A stretch of 22,635 bases of DNA, taken from Elysia marginata. Lineage: Eukaryota; Mollusca; Gastropoda; Plakobranchidae. The stretch's first letter is position 1; every line of letters begins with the position of its first letter. The notes beneath the pieces were generated by a model. The model was not told the origin of the DNA. It worked only from the letters and a program-made list of their open reading frames with translations, and did no database searches. The DNA is taken from contig BMAT01007785.1 in assembly GCA_019649035.1 (NCBI GenBank), positions 67,740-90,374 on the forward strand, in the 5' to 3' direction. A program made the position numbers and the translations under genes. Shown here in pieces: positions 1 to 10,714 of the stretch.

Positions 1-680
1 GATCAAAATGACAAGAGAGCATGATTTGTGGAGGGGCATGATCGCCAATGCCATGCGGCACGGCACTGGATAATGATGATGAGAGCTGTTTAAAAATTCT
101 TTTTTTACATTTCAAAGCTAAAATTCAAAGTTTTAAATGTATTAAATCCTACAACGTTAGTACCAAACTAAAGGGCATTTGTGGTCGCACAATCCACGGC
201 TTGGAGGCACCAAACAAAACCAAGAGGTGGGGTTGATCCATCTCGGCTTGACGAGCGGCCGCACAGTGATAAATCCCTGAAAACACGACCTTATTCACCT
301 AGATTTAAACCAAAGTTTAAAGAAAAAACACACAAACAACGTACATAGAAAGAAAGACATGAAAAGGTTCTTTTCATTTATTTATATTTTATTATGATTT
401 AAAAAGCTTTTATTAATCAAATCATCCTTCAAAACACATCAATTTCCATTGTGATCTCGATTTTTCCGGCCGATGAATGCGCGTTTAGAGTACCTAATGT
501 TAGTGTTTCTGTTAAAACTTATTTTCTTATTACCTGTAAAGCACTTTTGTCACTGTTGTGATTTGCAATGCTTCTAGACATGTGCTCTTTTTTAGTTGCA
601 ATTTATCTCTCATATGTTGATTATATTTGTCATCACAAGCTGAGGCTGTCAATTGATAACAAAATTGCTGTTATTTTCAG
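1..680. other. Intron upstream of the first visible MAF1 exon
   Basis: AT-rich non-coding DNA ending in the acceptor TTATTTTCAG at 671-680. I searched for the expected preceding MAF1 segment (the part before the W of the next exon) and found nothing like it, so the earlier exons must lie left of the window. A less AT-rich patch at about 40-290, with a GCGGCCGC at 257-264, does not match anything I know. Confidence 0.6.
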
Positions 681-805
681 TGGGTTGAGCAAAATATTAA
701 TTCGTCTTTGTTCGCGTCGGCGGGTGATCGATTTGGAGCAGTCAAACAACAGCTTTGGTCTTCAGTAGATGAGGAAATTTGCTTGAAGGATTGCCACATT
801 TTCAG
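681..805 (+). CDS. MAF1: MAF1, RNA polymerase III repressor; first visible coding exon (gene is 5'-partial)
   Basis: Forty-one codons plus two bases, open from W to F. The reading includes WVEQNINSSLF and LWSSVDEEICLKDCHIF, which match the conserved MAF1 core (human WVVNAVNCSLF and LWNAVDEEICL, from memory). MAF1 is a nuclear and cytoplasmic protein that binds the Pol III clamp and Brf1 and shuts off tRNA and 5S synthesis when TORC1 is inactive. The acceptor TTCAG precedes the exon and the donor CAG-GTACAT follows; the exon ends in phase 2 and joins cleanly to 2444. The N-terminal half, with the usual TORC1/PKA phosphosites and nuclear localisation signals, is outside the window. The four visible exons together give 109 residues, against about 256 in human MAF1. 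Exon match seen in sequence; function from the family. Confidence 0.95.
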
Positions 806-2443
806 GTACATTTGTTGCTTTAGTCTTTTTTAAAAATCTCATTGATTGCTCTAGAAAGGTATTTTTTTGTCCTCTGAAGATTTGACCAATGTAAATCTGT
901 GGCTCATGGGTGGAAGACTAAAATACAACGCTGCTTGTAAATTTATAATAACAGGTGAAGAGACCAAAATAGTTAATTGTTAGACACATGAATAGTCATT
1001 CAAAACTAATCCTTGTGAATCAACACTAATAGATCCAGTTTATTCATTGAATTGGGTACTCCAAACTAAAAATAGATTGCCACATTGGGGGAATGTAGAC
1101 TATTTATATGAACAGATATTTTGATTCTGAGTACTTTGATACCAAATTTATTGTTGTATCTTGTTTTTTAAGGTTTTTACGCAATTTTGAAGTTGACAAA
1201 AAATGTGCGAAACTTTGCTATTGCTAAAAAAGCCATTTTTGGCTTTCTGAAACTAAAATATATGTCGTCATACAGTGTCCATAATTGGGGTTTGAACTTT
1301 CACAAATGAGTATTTTAAGCAAAATATCACGCCTTGTCATTACTCTGGCGTTTTTTAGGGTAGTGCGTTGCGGTCTAGTTGTGTATTTTAAATGCTTCAC
1401 TGTATTTCTCCGTTCGTCAGATTAATTTCAAATTTTCAGACCAGAGAGAAGAAAAGACGATGTTTAAAATGATATAACATAGAATATGATGCACCTATAG
1501 TAAGCCTTTCAAAATGTCTGCCTTTCGAAACTTTGGGTTATTTTCCCTGTAATTTTTATTGCACAGACTACTATGTTATACGAAACAAAACAGTGTTCTT
1601 TTGTCTGTCTAGGTTTGCTTTTTGGGGTTAGTGTGAAGAACTGCGTAGTTCAGAGGTCAATTTAAAAACTGTTAGGTCAAAATCTTGACAAAATTTTTAG
1701 TGCCGAGCGCCCTATTACGTTTAAAGTAGCCTGCAGATATGGGCGTTTTACTTTTTTCTTTAACAAATGATGATAATGAAACAAACATAGTACAAAAGAG
1801 CATATTTTACCAGTTTCAATCATGTATAGCACAACACAAACAAATGACACCGGAAACCACTAGCGGCGGGTCAAAATTGCCAATTTTTAATGCAAACACT
1901 GCTATATACAGCTCACGCAGGCAGTTTGGAGTAGCTAATTGAATGACAATATAGGCTGTCAACATACTTCAAAGGTAAAAAAGAGTAAGGAGAAATGCTA
2001 TGTGTTTTGTTGCTTGGTAGTTCTTCTTGTTACAGAATCACTAGGTTTAGTTTGAGAGGTTCAAGAGATAATGAGACTTCAAATGTACTAGCACATAAAA
2101 ACTCTGCCCCACAAAGCTCGTCCCAACTTTGTCCCAATGCTTTGATAGTTGGTTTTATTTTTGTTTAGATGCAAATTTTTAAGATAATTTTGGAGTAAAA
2201 CATAAAATGACTTTTATGGTAAAGATTATGATGACTTCAGTTTGAAAGTTGAAAATTTTTAGCCGTTTAGAGAAAAGATAATTTGAATAGAAAAAAAAAC
2301 TATAAGCAACACTTATATAAACTTTAAACAGGTGGAACTTGCGTTCTCAGTGATAGTCAAATTGAACAAGCTGTGCTAAGTTATATCTAACCTAATGTTT
2401 ATTCATTTAAACCTCTGGGGTTTTTTTCTGTTTTTTTTTACAG
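806..2443 (+). other. MAF1 intron
   Basis: A 1638-bp AT-rich intron, GTACAT donor and pyrimidine tract plus TTTACAG acceptor at about 2421-2443. I see no repeat array, RNA gene or nested coding frame that I can support; the open frame at 1739-1942 is random-looking. Confidence 0.85.
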
Positions 2444-2563
2444 TTACAATGCTGATCTGCTGTCAGATCCTTTCAGTGAAGATGGCTGTATCTGGTCCTT
2501 CAATTATTTCTTCTACAATGTTAAGTTGAAAAGAATAGTTTTCTTCTCCTGTAGAGCTACAAG
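2444..2563 (+). CDS. MAF1: MAF1 exon encoding the conserved C-box core
   Basis: The first base completes the serine codon AG|T split across the preceding intron. The exon then reads [15 protein letters not shown] followed by WSFNYFFYN and [12 protein letters not shown]. This is the most conserved stretch of the family (human [18 protein letters not shown] and [10 protein letters not shown]), part of the C box of the globular MAF1 fold that contacts the Pol III clamp. The acceptor is a long T tract then CAG; the donor is AAG-GTAAAAT. Reading through the donor would hit a stop at once (AGG TAA), so splicing here is required. No odd residues: the DPF, EDG and NYFFYN blocks are all present, as in a functional gene. 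Confidence 0.96.
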
Positions 2564-3105
2564 GTAAAATAATATTGTAATTCTGGAAAAAAAAACAATC
2601 ATTTTATATGTTAAAAAAATGGTATGTTAACCCATGTTTTTTTTTTATATTTAAAACAATACATTAAACATAGAGCCCTTAATTACAAGATTTTATTTCA
2701 ATCTGTCTTGACCATTTTTTCAAGATCTTAATTGACATCATCCTGCTCACCTTGTGACATTTTGATTTTCTTGTGAATAAATAGTTTTTTGTTTTTTTTT
2801 TCAAAAGACAACCTGTTTTTATGAAAAAGAAAATTAAAAGCATGTGAGGTGAAGTTGGCTGAAAATGAAAATACGAGAGGCAAAAAAGGCCTTCTAGAAT
2901 GTATGAAAAATCATCTTCATCAAAGTGATTGCAGTACACATATATTTTTGCAAGTATCATAAAGATGCAATTTTGTTTTTGCCATAAAATCTATACAAGT
3001 AACCCACATGCTTGTTAATTGTTACGTTATGTAATATCTGGATTTGTAGGAGATTTGTTGGACAAATTACAGTATTAATTCCCTGCCAATTAAATCCATT
3101 AACAG
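2564..3105 (+). other. MAF1 intron
   Basis: A 542-bp AT-rich intron with several A and T homopolymers, from GTAAAAT to TTAACAG. An alternative acceptor AAATTACAG ends at 3072. I chose 3105 because it keeps the frame and leads directly into an acidic tail. Nothing else is visible. Confidence 0.75.
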
Positions 3106-3174
3106 AATTGACAACATGGACTTTGATCCTGAGTTTGATGATGCTGACATAAGGGATGAAATGATGTTTGTCGC
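3106..3174 (+). CDS. MAF1: MAF1 exon encoding the acidic C-terminal tail
   Basis: Twenty-three codons counting split ones. The first base completes AG|A (Arg), then the exon reads IDNMDFDPEFDDADIRDEM and MFV. MAF1 proteins end in a variable, strongly acidic tail after the FFSCR block, and this D/E-rich stretch fits that position and composition. The donor is TCGC-GTAAGT, a near-consensus site, and the exon ends in phase 2. Because the tail is poorly conserved, the assignment rests on splice phase, donor quality and acidity rather than on alignment. Confidence 0.8.
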
Positions 3175-3737
3175 GTAAGTTTTGGAGGTTTTCCTACTCA
3201 GCAGATTATAAATTCTCATTTCTCTTCAGTCATTAAAATGATTACAGTTATGTCATTTAGTCAGTAAATATATATAAAAGTTCTATAATAATATTAGTAG
3301 TTTTAGTCTGGATAGTTTTCTCAAAAACACTAAGACAAGTTATGAATATTTGAATTTCTTCTTTTCCTAACAATAGACAAATATGTTCTTATTAAGAATA
3401 AGGTCTCTCAAAGCATACTCTGCAAAATCTTGACAACTGATTTGGTCATAAAAATTGATGTTCCATTACTGTAAAATTGCAGAAAGAAAATGGAAAAATC
3501 ACTTTTTAAAAAAAAATTGAAGTTAGCCTAGGAAAGTAGAGTACTGTAATGAAACAAAGCTAGATCTTATAGAGTCGTAAAAAATAGCCAAATAGTTGGA
3601 GTTCTCATTATAGATTTAGATATGGTACTACTAAGAGTTACTCTCTGATTACAGTTGAAAAGGATAAAATGAGATAATTTTCTATGCCAACTTTCAATAC
3701 CTAACAACTAAGAGATTAATCTTTGCTTTTCTTGCAG
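3175..3737 (+). other. MAF1 last intron
   Basis: A 563-bp AT-rich intron, GTAAGT donor and TGCTTTTCTTGCAG acceptor, both good matches to animal consensus. No other feature seen. Confidence 0.7.
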
Positions 3738-3753
3738 TGATGGGACACCTTGA
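3738..3753 (+). CDS. MAF1: MAF1 terminal coding exon (five codons and stop)
   Basis: The T at 3738 completes GC|T (Ala), followed by Asp-Gly-Thr-Pro and the TGA at 3751-3753. The evidence is the strong polypyrimidine-CAG acceptor, phase agreement with the previous donor, and the immediate stop. The DGTP ending is not one I can match to a particular orthologue. The 3'UTR follows directly in the same exon. Confidence 0.68.
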
Positions 3754-4046
3754 TATGTGAATGCTGCTGCAAGGTATTCTGGGCAGGTGCAGTTTCTCCG
3801 GAACTTGTGCTTTTATGGTTTAACTTGTTGATTTTGTGAAAATTTTATCTTGAATATGTGAATATTAATGATTTTAGCCAAATGTAGCTACAAACAAAGA
3901 TTGGATACATGATACCTCAAAGCAAGTGACAAAAATGTTGTTTATTATGTTTCCCTTTGTTAAACAATTTTTTCAGAAATTTTAATTGAAGGAACAACAT
4001 ATGCTTTTTTATATTTTAATGTTCTGGATATATTAGGTACATTTGG

Positions 4047-4290
4047 ATCATGTAAATATTATTTTTATGTTCATTTTTTTGTTTTGCATGTTTAAATATT
4101 ATGTTCAAAAAAGCTCACTTTGAAAAGGATATCAGGAAAGTTGTATAGACCAAACAGTTTGGGATAATGAATCATGTAAATATTTTTTTAATGTTGATTT
4201 ATTTGTTTGGCGTGTTTAATGTTTCAAAAAGCTCACATTGTAAAGGATACTAGGAAAGCAATATAGACAAAAAATAGCTTGACATAATCA
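4047..4290 (+). repeat. Imperfect two-copy tandem duplication, about 120 bp per unit
   Basis: Unit 1 is 4047-4170 and unit 2 is 4171-4290. Both start with ATCATGTAAATATT, share AAAAAGCTCAC, an AAAGGATA block and AGGAAAG followed by ATAGAC, and end in a CATAATCA/GATAATGA-type block. Copies differ by scattered substitutions and small indels (124 versus 120 bp), so the duplication is old. It lies 0.3 kb past the MAF1 stop, probably in its 3'UTR. No coding content. Confidence 0.85.
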
Positions 4291-4654
4291 AAAAAGAGTC
4301 AAAGCAGAGTTAGTTCTGTAAGCAAATCAAAACAAAAAAAATACCTTCTAGTTACAAAATTAAAATTTGTTTGATGTTAACACTAATAAGGAAGCTAATG
4401 GAGAAATGTTATGTATTTCTTATTTGCCATACCTTGCTATCTTAACCCTAGAAGTTTCACTGAGCTGATCAAATCAGCCTTATCAAGGGGATTTTTAGAT
4501 TTTTAAGAATTAACACTGAGGGGATGTTATGAGGCATAAATTATTAGGCCATATGACCTAAATTCACAAAAATTGATTTGCCATGATCTTTTGTGAAAGT
4601 CAATTGGTTTGTTATATAGAAAAAGAAATACTTTAAATTACTAACAATGGTTAC

Positions 4655-4660
4655 AATAAA
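4655..4660 (+). terminator. First AATAAA after the MAF1 stop
   Basis: Canonical polyadenylation hexamer about 0.9 kb past the stop codon. I found no earlier AATAAA in 3754-4654. Such hexamers arise by chance in AT-rich DNA, and several follow, so use of this one is inferred. Confidence 0.3.
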
Positions 4661-4664
4661 CTGT

Positions 4665-4902
4665 CAGAGTCATGGCGAATGAGTCTGAAGTCTGAAATTC
4701 TGTTTTTGAGAAAACATTGCTTGAGAGTAAATTTTTTCTTCTTTCTCTCTTTATTTTAATAAAAAAACAAATTTTAAAACCTTTCCACAAAATATTGATA
4801 ACTTTATGAAATATTTTACGTTTGGAAACTTAAAAAAGTCTTGTTGAAAACAGTGACGCCTTTGAGGGTGAAAATTGTTGCTTCTGACTCATTCACCCTC
4901 TG
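4665..4902. repeat. Inverted-repeat pair, possible small MITE
   Basis: GGCGAATGAGTCTGAAG at 4674-4690 is the near-complement of CTTCTGACTCATTCACC at 4881-4897 (15 of 17 match). Extending outward, the left side starts CAGAG at 4665 and the right side ends CTCTG at 4902, giving a 238-bp unit with hAT-like CAGAG termini. No convincing target duplication was found. Inside the right end, GAGGGTGAA (4864-4872) pairs perfectly with TTCACCCTC (4892-4900), making a local hairpin. Confidence 0.4.
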
Positions 4903-7900
4903 CGCAAGAGGATTGTATTAATTTTTATGACCTCTACTTTATTTTGTTTGAAGGCAGTGCACATTTTAGTTTACTATACCTTTTGACTTTTTACTTGTGC
5001 TGAACACCCACGTTTTTTTTTCAAGATGGCAACCCTGTAAAATTATGCCATGGGAATAAAAAAGCATTTACTTGTTTCAAAAAGAACAGAACTATTTAAA
5101 TTTACTTTAGGCCTAAGACTAGAAGTTTTCTTCATTTGAGCATCTACTGAAAAGTCATCATGCAAAATATTTTCCTACCTTGTTAATCTTGATAGTTTTT
5201 GTGCAGAATTTTAATCTTTGTTTTGCTAGCATCAGTTTTGGCTATGTAGAATTCCATTTTTTGACATGGCAGCCTAAAATAGAATAAACCTCTAAAGAAA
5301 AACTGAGTAAAAACATCTTCATACTCTGAGTTTCTATCACAATTATAGTGATCAGAATTTTATGAAAAATGAAAATTAAACATTGACATTAGACTTGTAA
5401 CCATGTTAGACTGTGAAAGTTGCTCTAAAATGGTCAAAAAGAATTTTGGATTTGTGGGTGAAACTTAGGGGGTTAGAGTTTCAAGAGACAAGATAATTAT
5501 AGGTATGAAGATGTTACAAACATCTCTTGAATCATTTTTGACTTTTGTTGATTTTCTTGTTGAAGTCGGAATGAGTTAAGTAAAATTTGTGTTGTTCTGT
5601 TTTTCTTTTAGCGGATGTTAAATCTAGATCTATCTGTATGTGAGCAATCTTGTTTGCTTTTCTTAACTTTTTTTTATGTGTACCTGTATAAAAGTAAACA
5701 TATGGTAGTGAGTAGTGATGGTTTTTCTCATCAGTGCTTTCCACTTGTCAGTGCTATGCATATATACATGCTTTGGTTTTATTTTCTAAATATTTTAAGT
5801 CTTTAGAAAAATGTGAAGACAACCTCTTCAAAAGCAGACTGGTGTCAAAGACATGTATTGATTTTAGAGTAGGTGTCATTGATAGCAACGATTTGCCTTT
5901 TTTGTATATGACTTGGTAATTGTAATGTATGATTGTTTTGTTATCCTAAAGCACATCCATACAGAGAATGTGGCTTAGCCCTAGAAGGCAGCTTGGCCCT
6001 CTGGCCTTATACATAGTTTTTGAATCTCTACTTCCTGGTTGCGTTATCAATTGAAAATGGATGTAATCATTATTCTTTGCCAGGGTCAGGGAGAGGAAAT
6101 GTTTTTAATAACCCATTAATAATAATAATAATATTAAACCCATTACTACAATGACTTACTTCCCTGGTTTATCATTTTTGCCAACATTAAATCATAGTCA
6201 ATTTTGTTTTTAATAAAGAGACACTGTTTTCATTTTGGTTTTTTTTTTCCTGTAATATGTTCAGTTTTTAGTTTCTCCCAGTCACAAGTCTTTTTTCAAG
6301 TAGATAACAAGAGTAAATATGAAATCTTAATATTATTAAAAATTATTTTGCCTGCTTGTACAAGTAGAAGAATCTTTAAATTGATTTTTATTTTTAACAG
6401 ATGCATTTTTTTTTCAAATATCTTTTTATGATATTCCCTCACTGTGTTGCATGCATATAAATTTTTTTGTTTACCATAAAAATGAGGGAGAGTTTTCTAA
6501 ATTCTAGTAAAAAAAATGGAAATTGTATATGGACATTCATTCCTTAGCCATGATGGTACAGAAAATAGTTTTACTGACCCCTGTTTTGAATAACTTCCCC
6601 AATGCACTCCTTGAAAATCTAACATTTTTTAGAGCAAATGAGTTTCAAGAACGTTTGAAAGATAATTTCTTCCCAAAATAAGTTGATGTAAGTTCTCGTG
6701 TAAATAATGCTGTGTCAATTTTTTGTGCTTTCAATTTGTTTTTCGTAGATGTACATATTGAATACAATAGCTCTTACAATCACTTGTAAAATGCATATCT
6801 AATGCACTAAAATAACGTTCTTTTCCTATAAGATTTTTAATTGATTGCTATTAAAATAATTAAAAGTGAACGTTCTTTAAGTTGGTAAGTTGATTTGAAA
6901 GCAAGCAAGCTTTTTTTTTTTGTTAATTATAGTTGCAGCTTTTTAATGGATGCCATTAGTAGCAAACTGATACAAGAAAATCAATCCCTTTAACAGGCAG
7001 GCTTATTTTGGGTTTTAGCATTGTAAATTTATGAAAATATTTAAGAATTTTGTATAATCATTAAACTTCATTTCATACCCTTATCATTTTTAGCACTTGG
7101 TGTAAACTTATGTAAGTACCCTTTTCAGCTTATACCCAGAATATGTTTCCTGATTTTTTAAAAATAATCTTTTTCTGGATTTTCATAAGCTCAAAAGCAG
7201 GTAAAGTAGCAAAAAAGTAGAAAAGAAAAACTCTTGAAAGTTAAAGAAAACCCCTTAGGTTTACATTCGTACTAGCACATTTGAGATTTTTGTGTGATAG
7301 AAAAACGAAAGAAATCAAATTTAAAGTTTTTGTATGAGAAGAACTAACAAAACAGATCTGAAGTATCAGTGTCAGGCGCCAGAAAATAGTTTCTAGATGT
7401 GTCAAAAGTTTACTACCTTTTGAGTGAAAGCTGCTTGCATCCATGGTAAGAGCCCTTTTGACTCTCTGGAGCTTTCTTTTTCTGTCTCTTAGTATATCAA
7501 CATCATATATTTATCCAGGCAAATATTAATCTTTATTGCATTACCAAAAACACTTATTTATAGACTGAATTAATATTTATCAACTCAATGAAGTTGTGTT
7601 GTATCATATGATAAAAAGCCTAAGTTAGCACTCAAGTCAGGTCGTATTTAGAATTTTTCACAAACAGCTCTAGGTCAAAACGCAGCTATCCTGGTATTTT
7701 TTAGATAGGGCATCCTTTCTAGTTGAAGTTGGTGGTTTCCCTTCGAAAAAACTTTTCTCTTTTTTATTACTAATTTTTTTACCGAGGCGAAAATACATTG
7801 GCAAAAAATGTTGCAATTCTGGGTTCTTAGGCTGGTGCATAGGGTGCCACTTCATTGAGTTAATTATTCACCTACGAGACCATGAATAGTTTATAAAATC

Positions 7901-10275
7901 ACCCTGGCATACAATGTTCTTTCTCATGAAAATATGAAGTTCAGCTTACTTTAGAGTAGGTTCAGAATAACTATTCTGTTATTGTAAGCTCATAGTGTAC
8001 ACTGTGCAGTGCAGATAAATCTTAAGTGCTCAAATCATGTACATTTCTACTGAAAGTTTAAGTACGTATTTTGAAATATGATTGATATTGATGTGGTTTT
8101 GTAACCTTTTTTTATACGATGGAACTCTTTGGCTTTCAACATGTAAATGTGTATTCTCTGCCTCATGGAAATAAATAAATTAAAAGTTAATTTTTTTGTG
8201 TTGCTGGATGTGCTAAATAATGTATGCTGTACTGAGTATCATTTGTAAATGTATATGTTTGTCCTTGATATTATGTCTGTGTTGAAGAAAAAAATCCTTT
8301 TATATTTTTTATCAATATTACAAAAGTGTTTCACTTTCAATTTTCAAACTCATTTTGTAAACTATTGTTAAATATGATAAACCCAAGAAATTAAATAAAC
8401 AGGTGAGGCAGCCCCTGCAATCTCAATTATAATATAAAGAGATATATGGTAAGTAACTTATCACCTAATTGACTGAAGAAGAGCATTTTCACTAAAACTT
8501 ATTTAGGAAAGAAAATGAGATAAGTTATCAAGCTTAGCATTATACTTTATAATCCCATGTAAAAAGGACTGGAGACAAGTATTCTCACTAAGGACTGCCT
8601 ATTTATTTATCCAATCTAGGTTTTATCAAATTCTGTCCAAGTTGTTGTAAATGTAAATGTTTTGTTTTCAACAAGGAATATTTTTTTCACTAAATATCAA
8701 TGAAAACTGCCAAGATAACACAATTTAGACCTAGATCTACTGCTCGCTCCTAATCTAGACCTTGAAATTGAGCAAAAGTAGGTGGGTGTAGTATGATTCT
8801 CTCCAGCATCGGAGTATTTATCTATCTTGGATTATTTTAATATTTATGGAGTGGTTTCAAGTGTATCGGCACTTTATGAGTTTAGTTAGGCATTGAATTT
8901 TGATTTTTGTTTAATTTTTTTTCTCGTTTTCTTTGATTTTGATGTTTGAATTGGTGTCAGCTTTACTCATTTGTTTATGGTAACACCAGAACAGTTGAAA
9001 ACAGCCCAAAAAATATAAGTTAAAAAATTCACATAATTTGCCCCCCAAAAATCACTGCATGGAAACTTTATTTATCATAATGCATATTTCTATTGTCAAT
9101 GCATAGCATTAGTAGATTTGAGATAATGAGAACTGTAAAATGGGTATGGCTCACATCAAGGGCCTTCTAAAAATTTTAGCTGTAGCTTATATCTTTTGGG
9201 GATGGAAACTAAGCTAGAGTTATGGTCATTTTGGGATGTGAACTACACAGCAGCTCAGGTCGCTTAGGTGTTAAGAGAAAATAAATTCTTCAAAATATAT
9301 GTTAAAGGTTTTTATCATATTTCCAATTAAGTGTTCATTATACATGTATTTCGTTTGCCAAATACTTAGTTTTAGTCACTTTTTCAATTGTGAAACTGCA
9401 CAGTTGAGCGGGACCCCCACTGCCAGCTAGTTAGAAATTACTCTAGCATTCTCATTAGCTATTGTAACAACTGTCAATTGCATCCAGTTAATTGTAAAAA
9501 TAATTTTCTTTGCTGCTTGGCTGCACAGTGAAAATGAAATATTAAATTATGGCAAATGGGATAGGCCAACATGATGGATGAATATTATTACGTTGTCACA
9601 GTAACATTCTCGAGTTGCTGAGTGCCAGTAGTGATCTGCATTTTACTAGTTAGAAAAAAAAAACACTTAAAAGATTTACTTTAGTTTCAAGTTCTATTGC
9701 TGTCGAAAGGTGGTTTGTAATGTAAATTTTCTTTTTCTTTAACTGTCCTGATCTTATCAAGGTACTACATGTATATCTGCAGCCAATGAATGCAAAGCGG
9801 ATATGTTAATCAACCCTTTGTTTGACAGAAATTAACACAAAACTCAGTGACGGAGACTGAGATTTTACAGCAGGGAATGAGAATGAGATTAGAGGTAAAA
9901 GGTAAAAGAGTAGTGGCGTTTCTTTGAAAGTTAACAAGCAAAAAAATATTGTAGTATTTATTGTAATCTAAACTTAGATTATAAGGATTTTATTTAGATG
10001 TCTTTTACTGAAGGATTTCCACTGGGTGGGGGGGGTCACCCTGTTAAGCTTTCTTGATTTTTTTTCTTTAACCTGAAAACTGCAATTACCTAGTTTTGTA
10101 AAACAGCTCTTCAATTTGATAAGGTACAAAATTATATTTTATCAATAACTTTGAAGGAAGTCATAATCTTATTTCAAGAGCTGGTTTTTTTTAGCTTACT
10201 GGAGAGTGTTTTCTGTGCTTATTAAAGTACCAAAAATGTAAACATGAGTACAAAAAAGGATAATACATTTAGGTA

Positions 10276-10281
10276 TTTATT
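10276..10281 (-). terminator. Candidate poly(A) signal of the minus-strand gene
   Basis: TTTATT on the plus strand is AATAAA on the minus strand, about 435 nt past the stop of the 787-residue gene. A second one lies nearer, at 10402-10407 (about 310 nt past the stop). A plus-strand AATAAA at 10297-10302 lies almost opposite, so signals on both strands meet here. Choice between the sites needs transcript data. Confidence 0.35.
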
Positions 10282-10401
10282 GATTTGTATTGATACAATA
10301 AAGCCCCATTGCGAATGCAGCATGCTACACACTTTTATGTTGCAAAATGAGACATTTTGAAGCCATTTGCGTTTTTGTCCAACATTTTTGTTTTTTTTCA
10401 T

Positions 10402-10407
10402 TTTATT
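10402..10407 (-). terminator. Nearer candidate poly(A) signal of the minus-strand gene
   Basis: AATAAA on the minus strand about 310 nt downstream of the stop at 10715. It would give a short 3'UTR. Not separable from the 10276 site by sequence alone. Confidence 0.35.
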
Positions 10408-10714
10408 TAATCTCAAAATCCTGATTTTGTTGAAAAATAAGATCCATCTGAAGCTGAAAAAATCCACTATGGTACTGTGCATTTTTTACTTTCAAAGAAC
10501 AAAATACTAAAACATTTTTAGCTGATGATAACATTAATGACAAATAGGCATAAAGGTTTGATGTTATGCTATTGCACAAGCAGAATTGAAAAGAAAAAAC
10601 TGGATAAGCGTGATACTGCAAAGGTAATTTTCAAGACAGTCCTTTTTGTTCACAGGATTATTAATCAACGTAAGAGGCTGGAAGCCTCCAATTTAGATCA
10701 CTGTTTATCTTCAC

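Larger units (their letters stand above)
3754..10275. other. MAF1 3'UTR and intergenic DNA between two convergent genes
   Basis: Roughly 6.5 kb, strongly AT-rich, with A and T homopolymers and no reading frame resembling a protein on either strand. The short frames at 5532-5919, 6204-6431, 7241-7444 and 7670-7855 have homopolymer-driven composition and no partner exons. Plus-strand AATAAA hexamers occur at 4655, 4758, 5055, 5283, 6212, 8170, 8174 and 8393, so the MAF1 transcript end cannot be fixed. A short AAT run sits at about 6118-6136. The two repeats inside this stretch are listed separately. Confidence 0.6.

Noticed and set aside
10021..10040. G-run with GGGTG/CACCC pairing as a regulatory hairpin
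   Set aside because: A five-base stem around a homopolymer is expected by chance and lies in featureless intergenic DNA.
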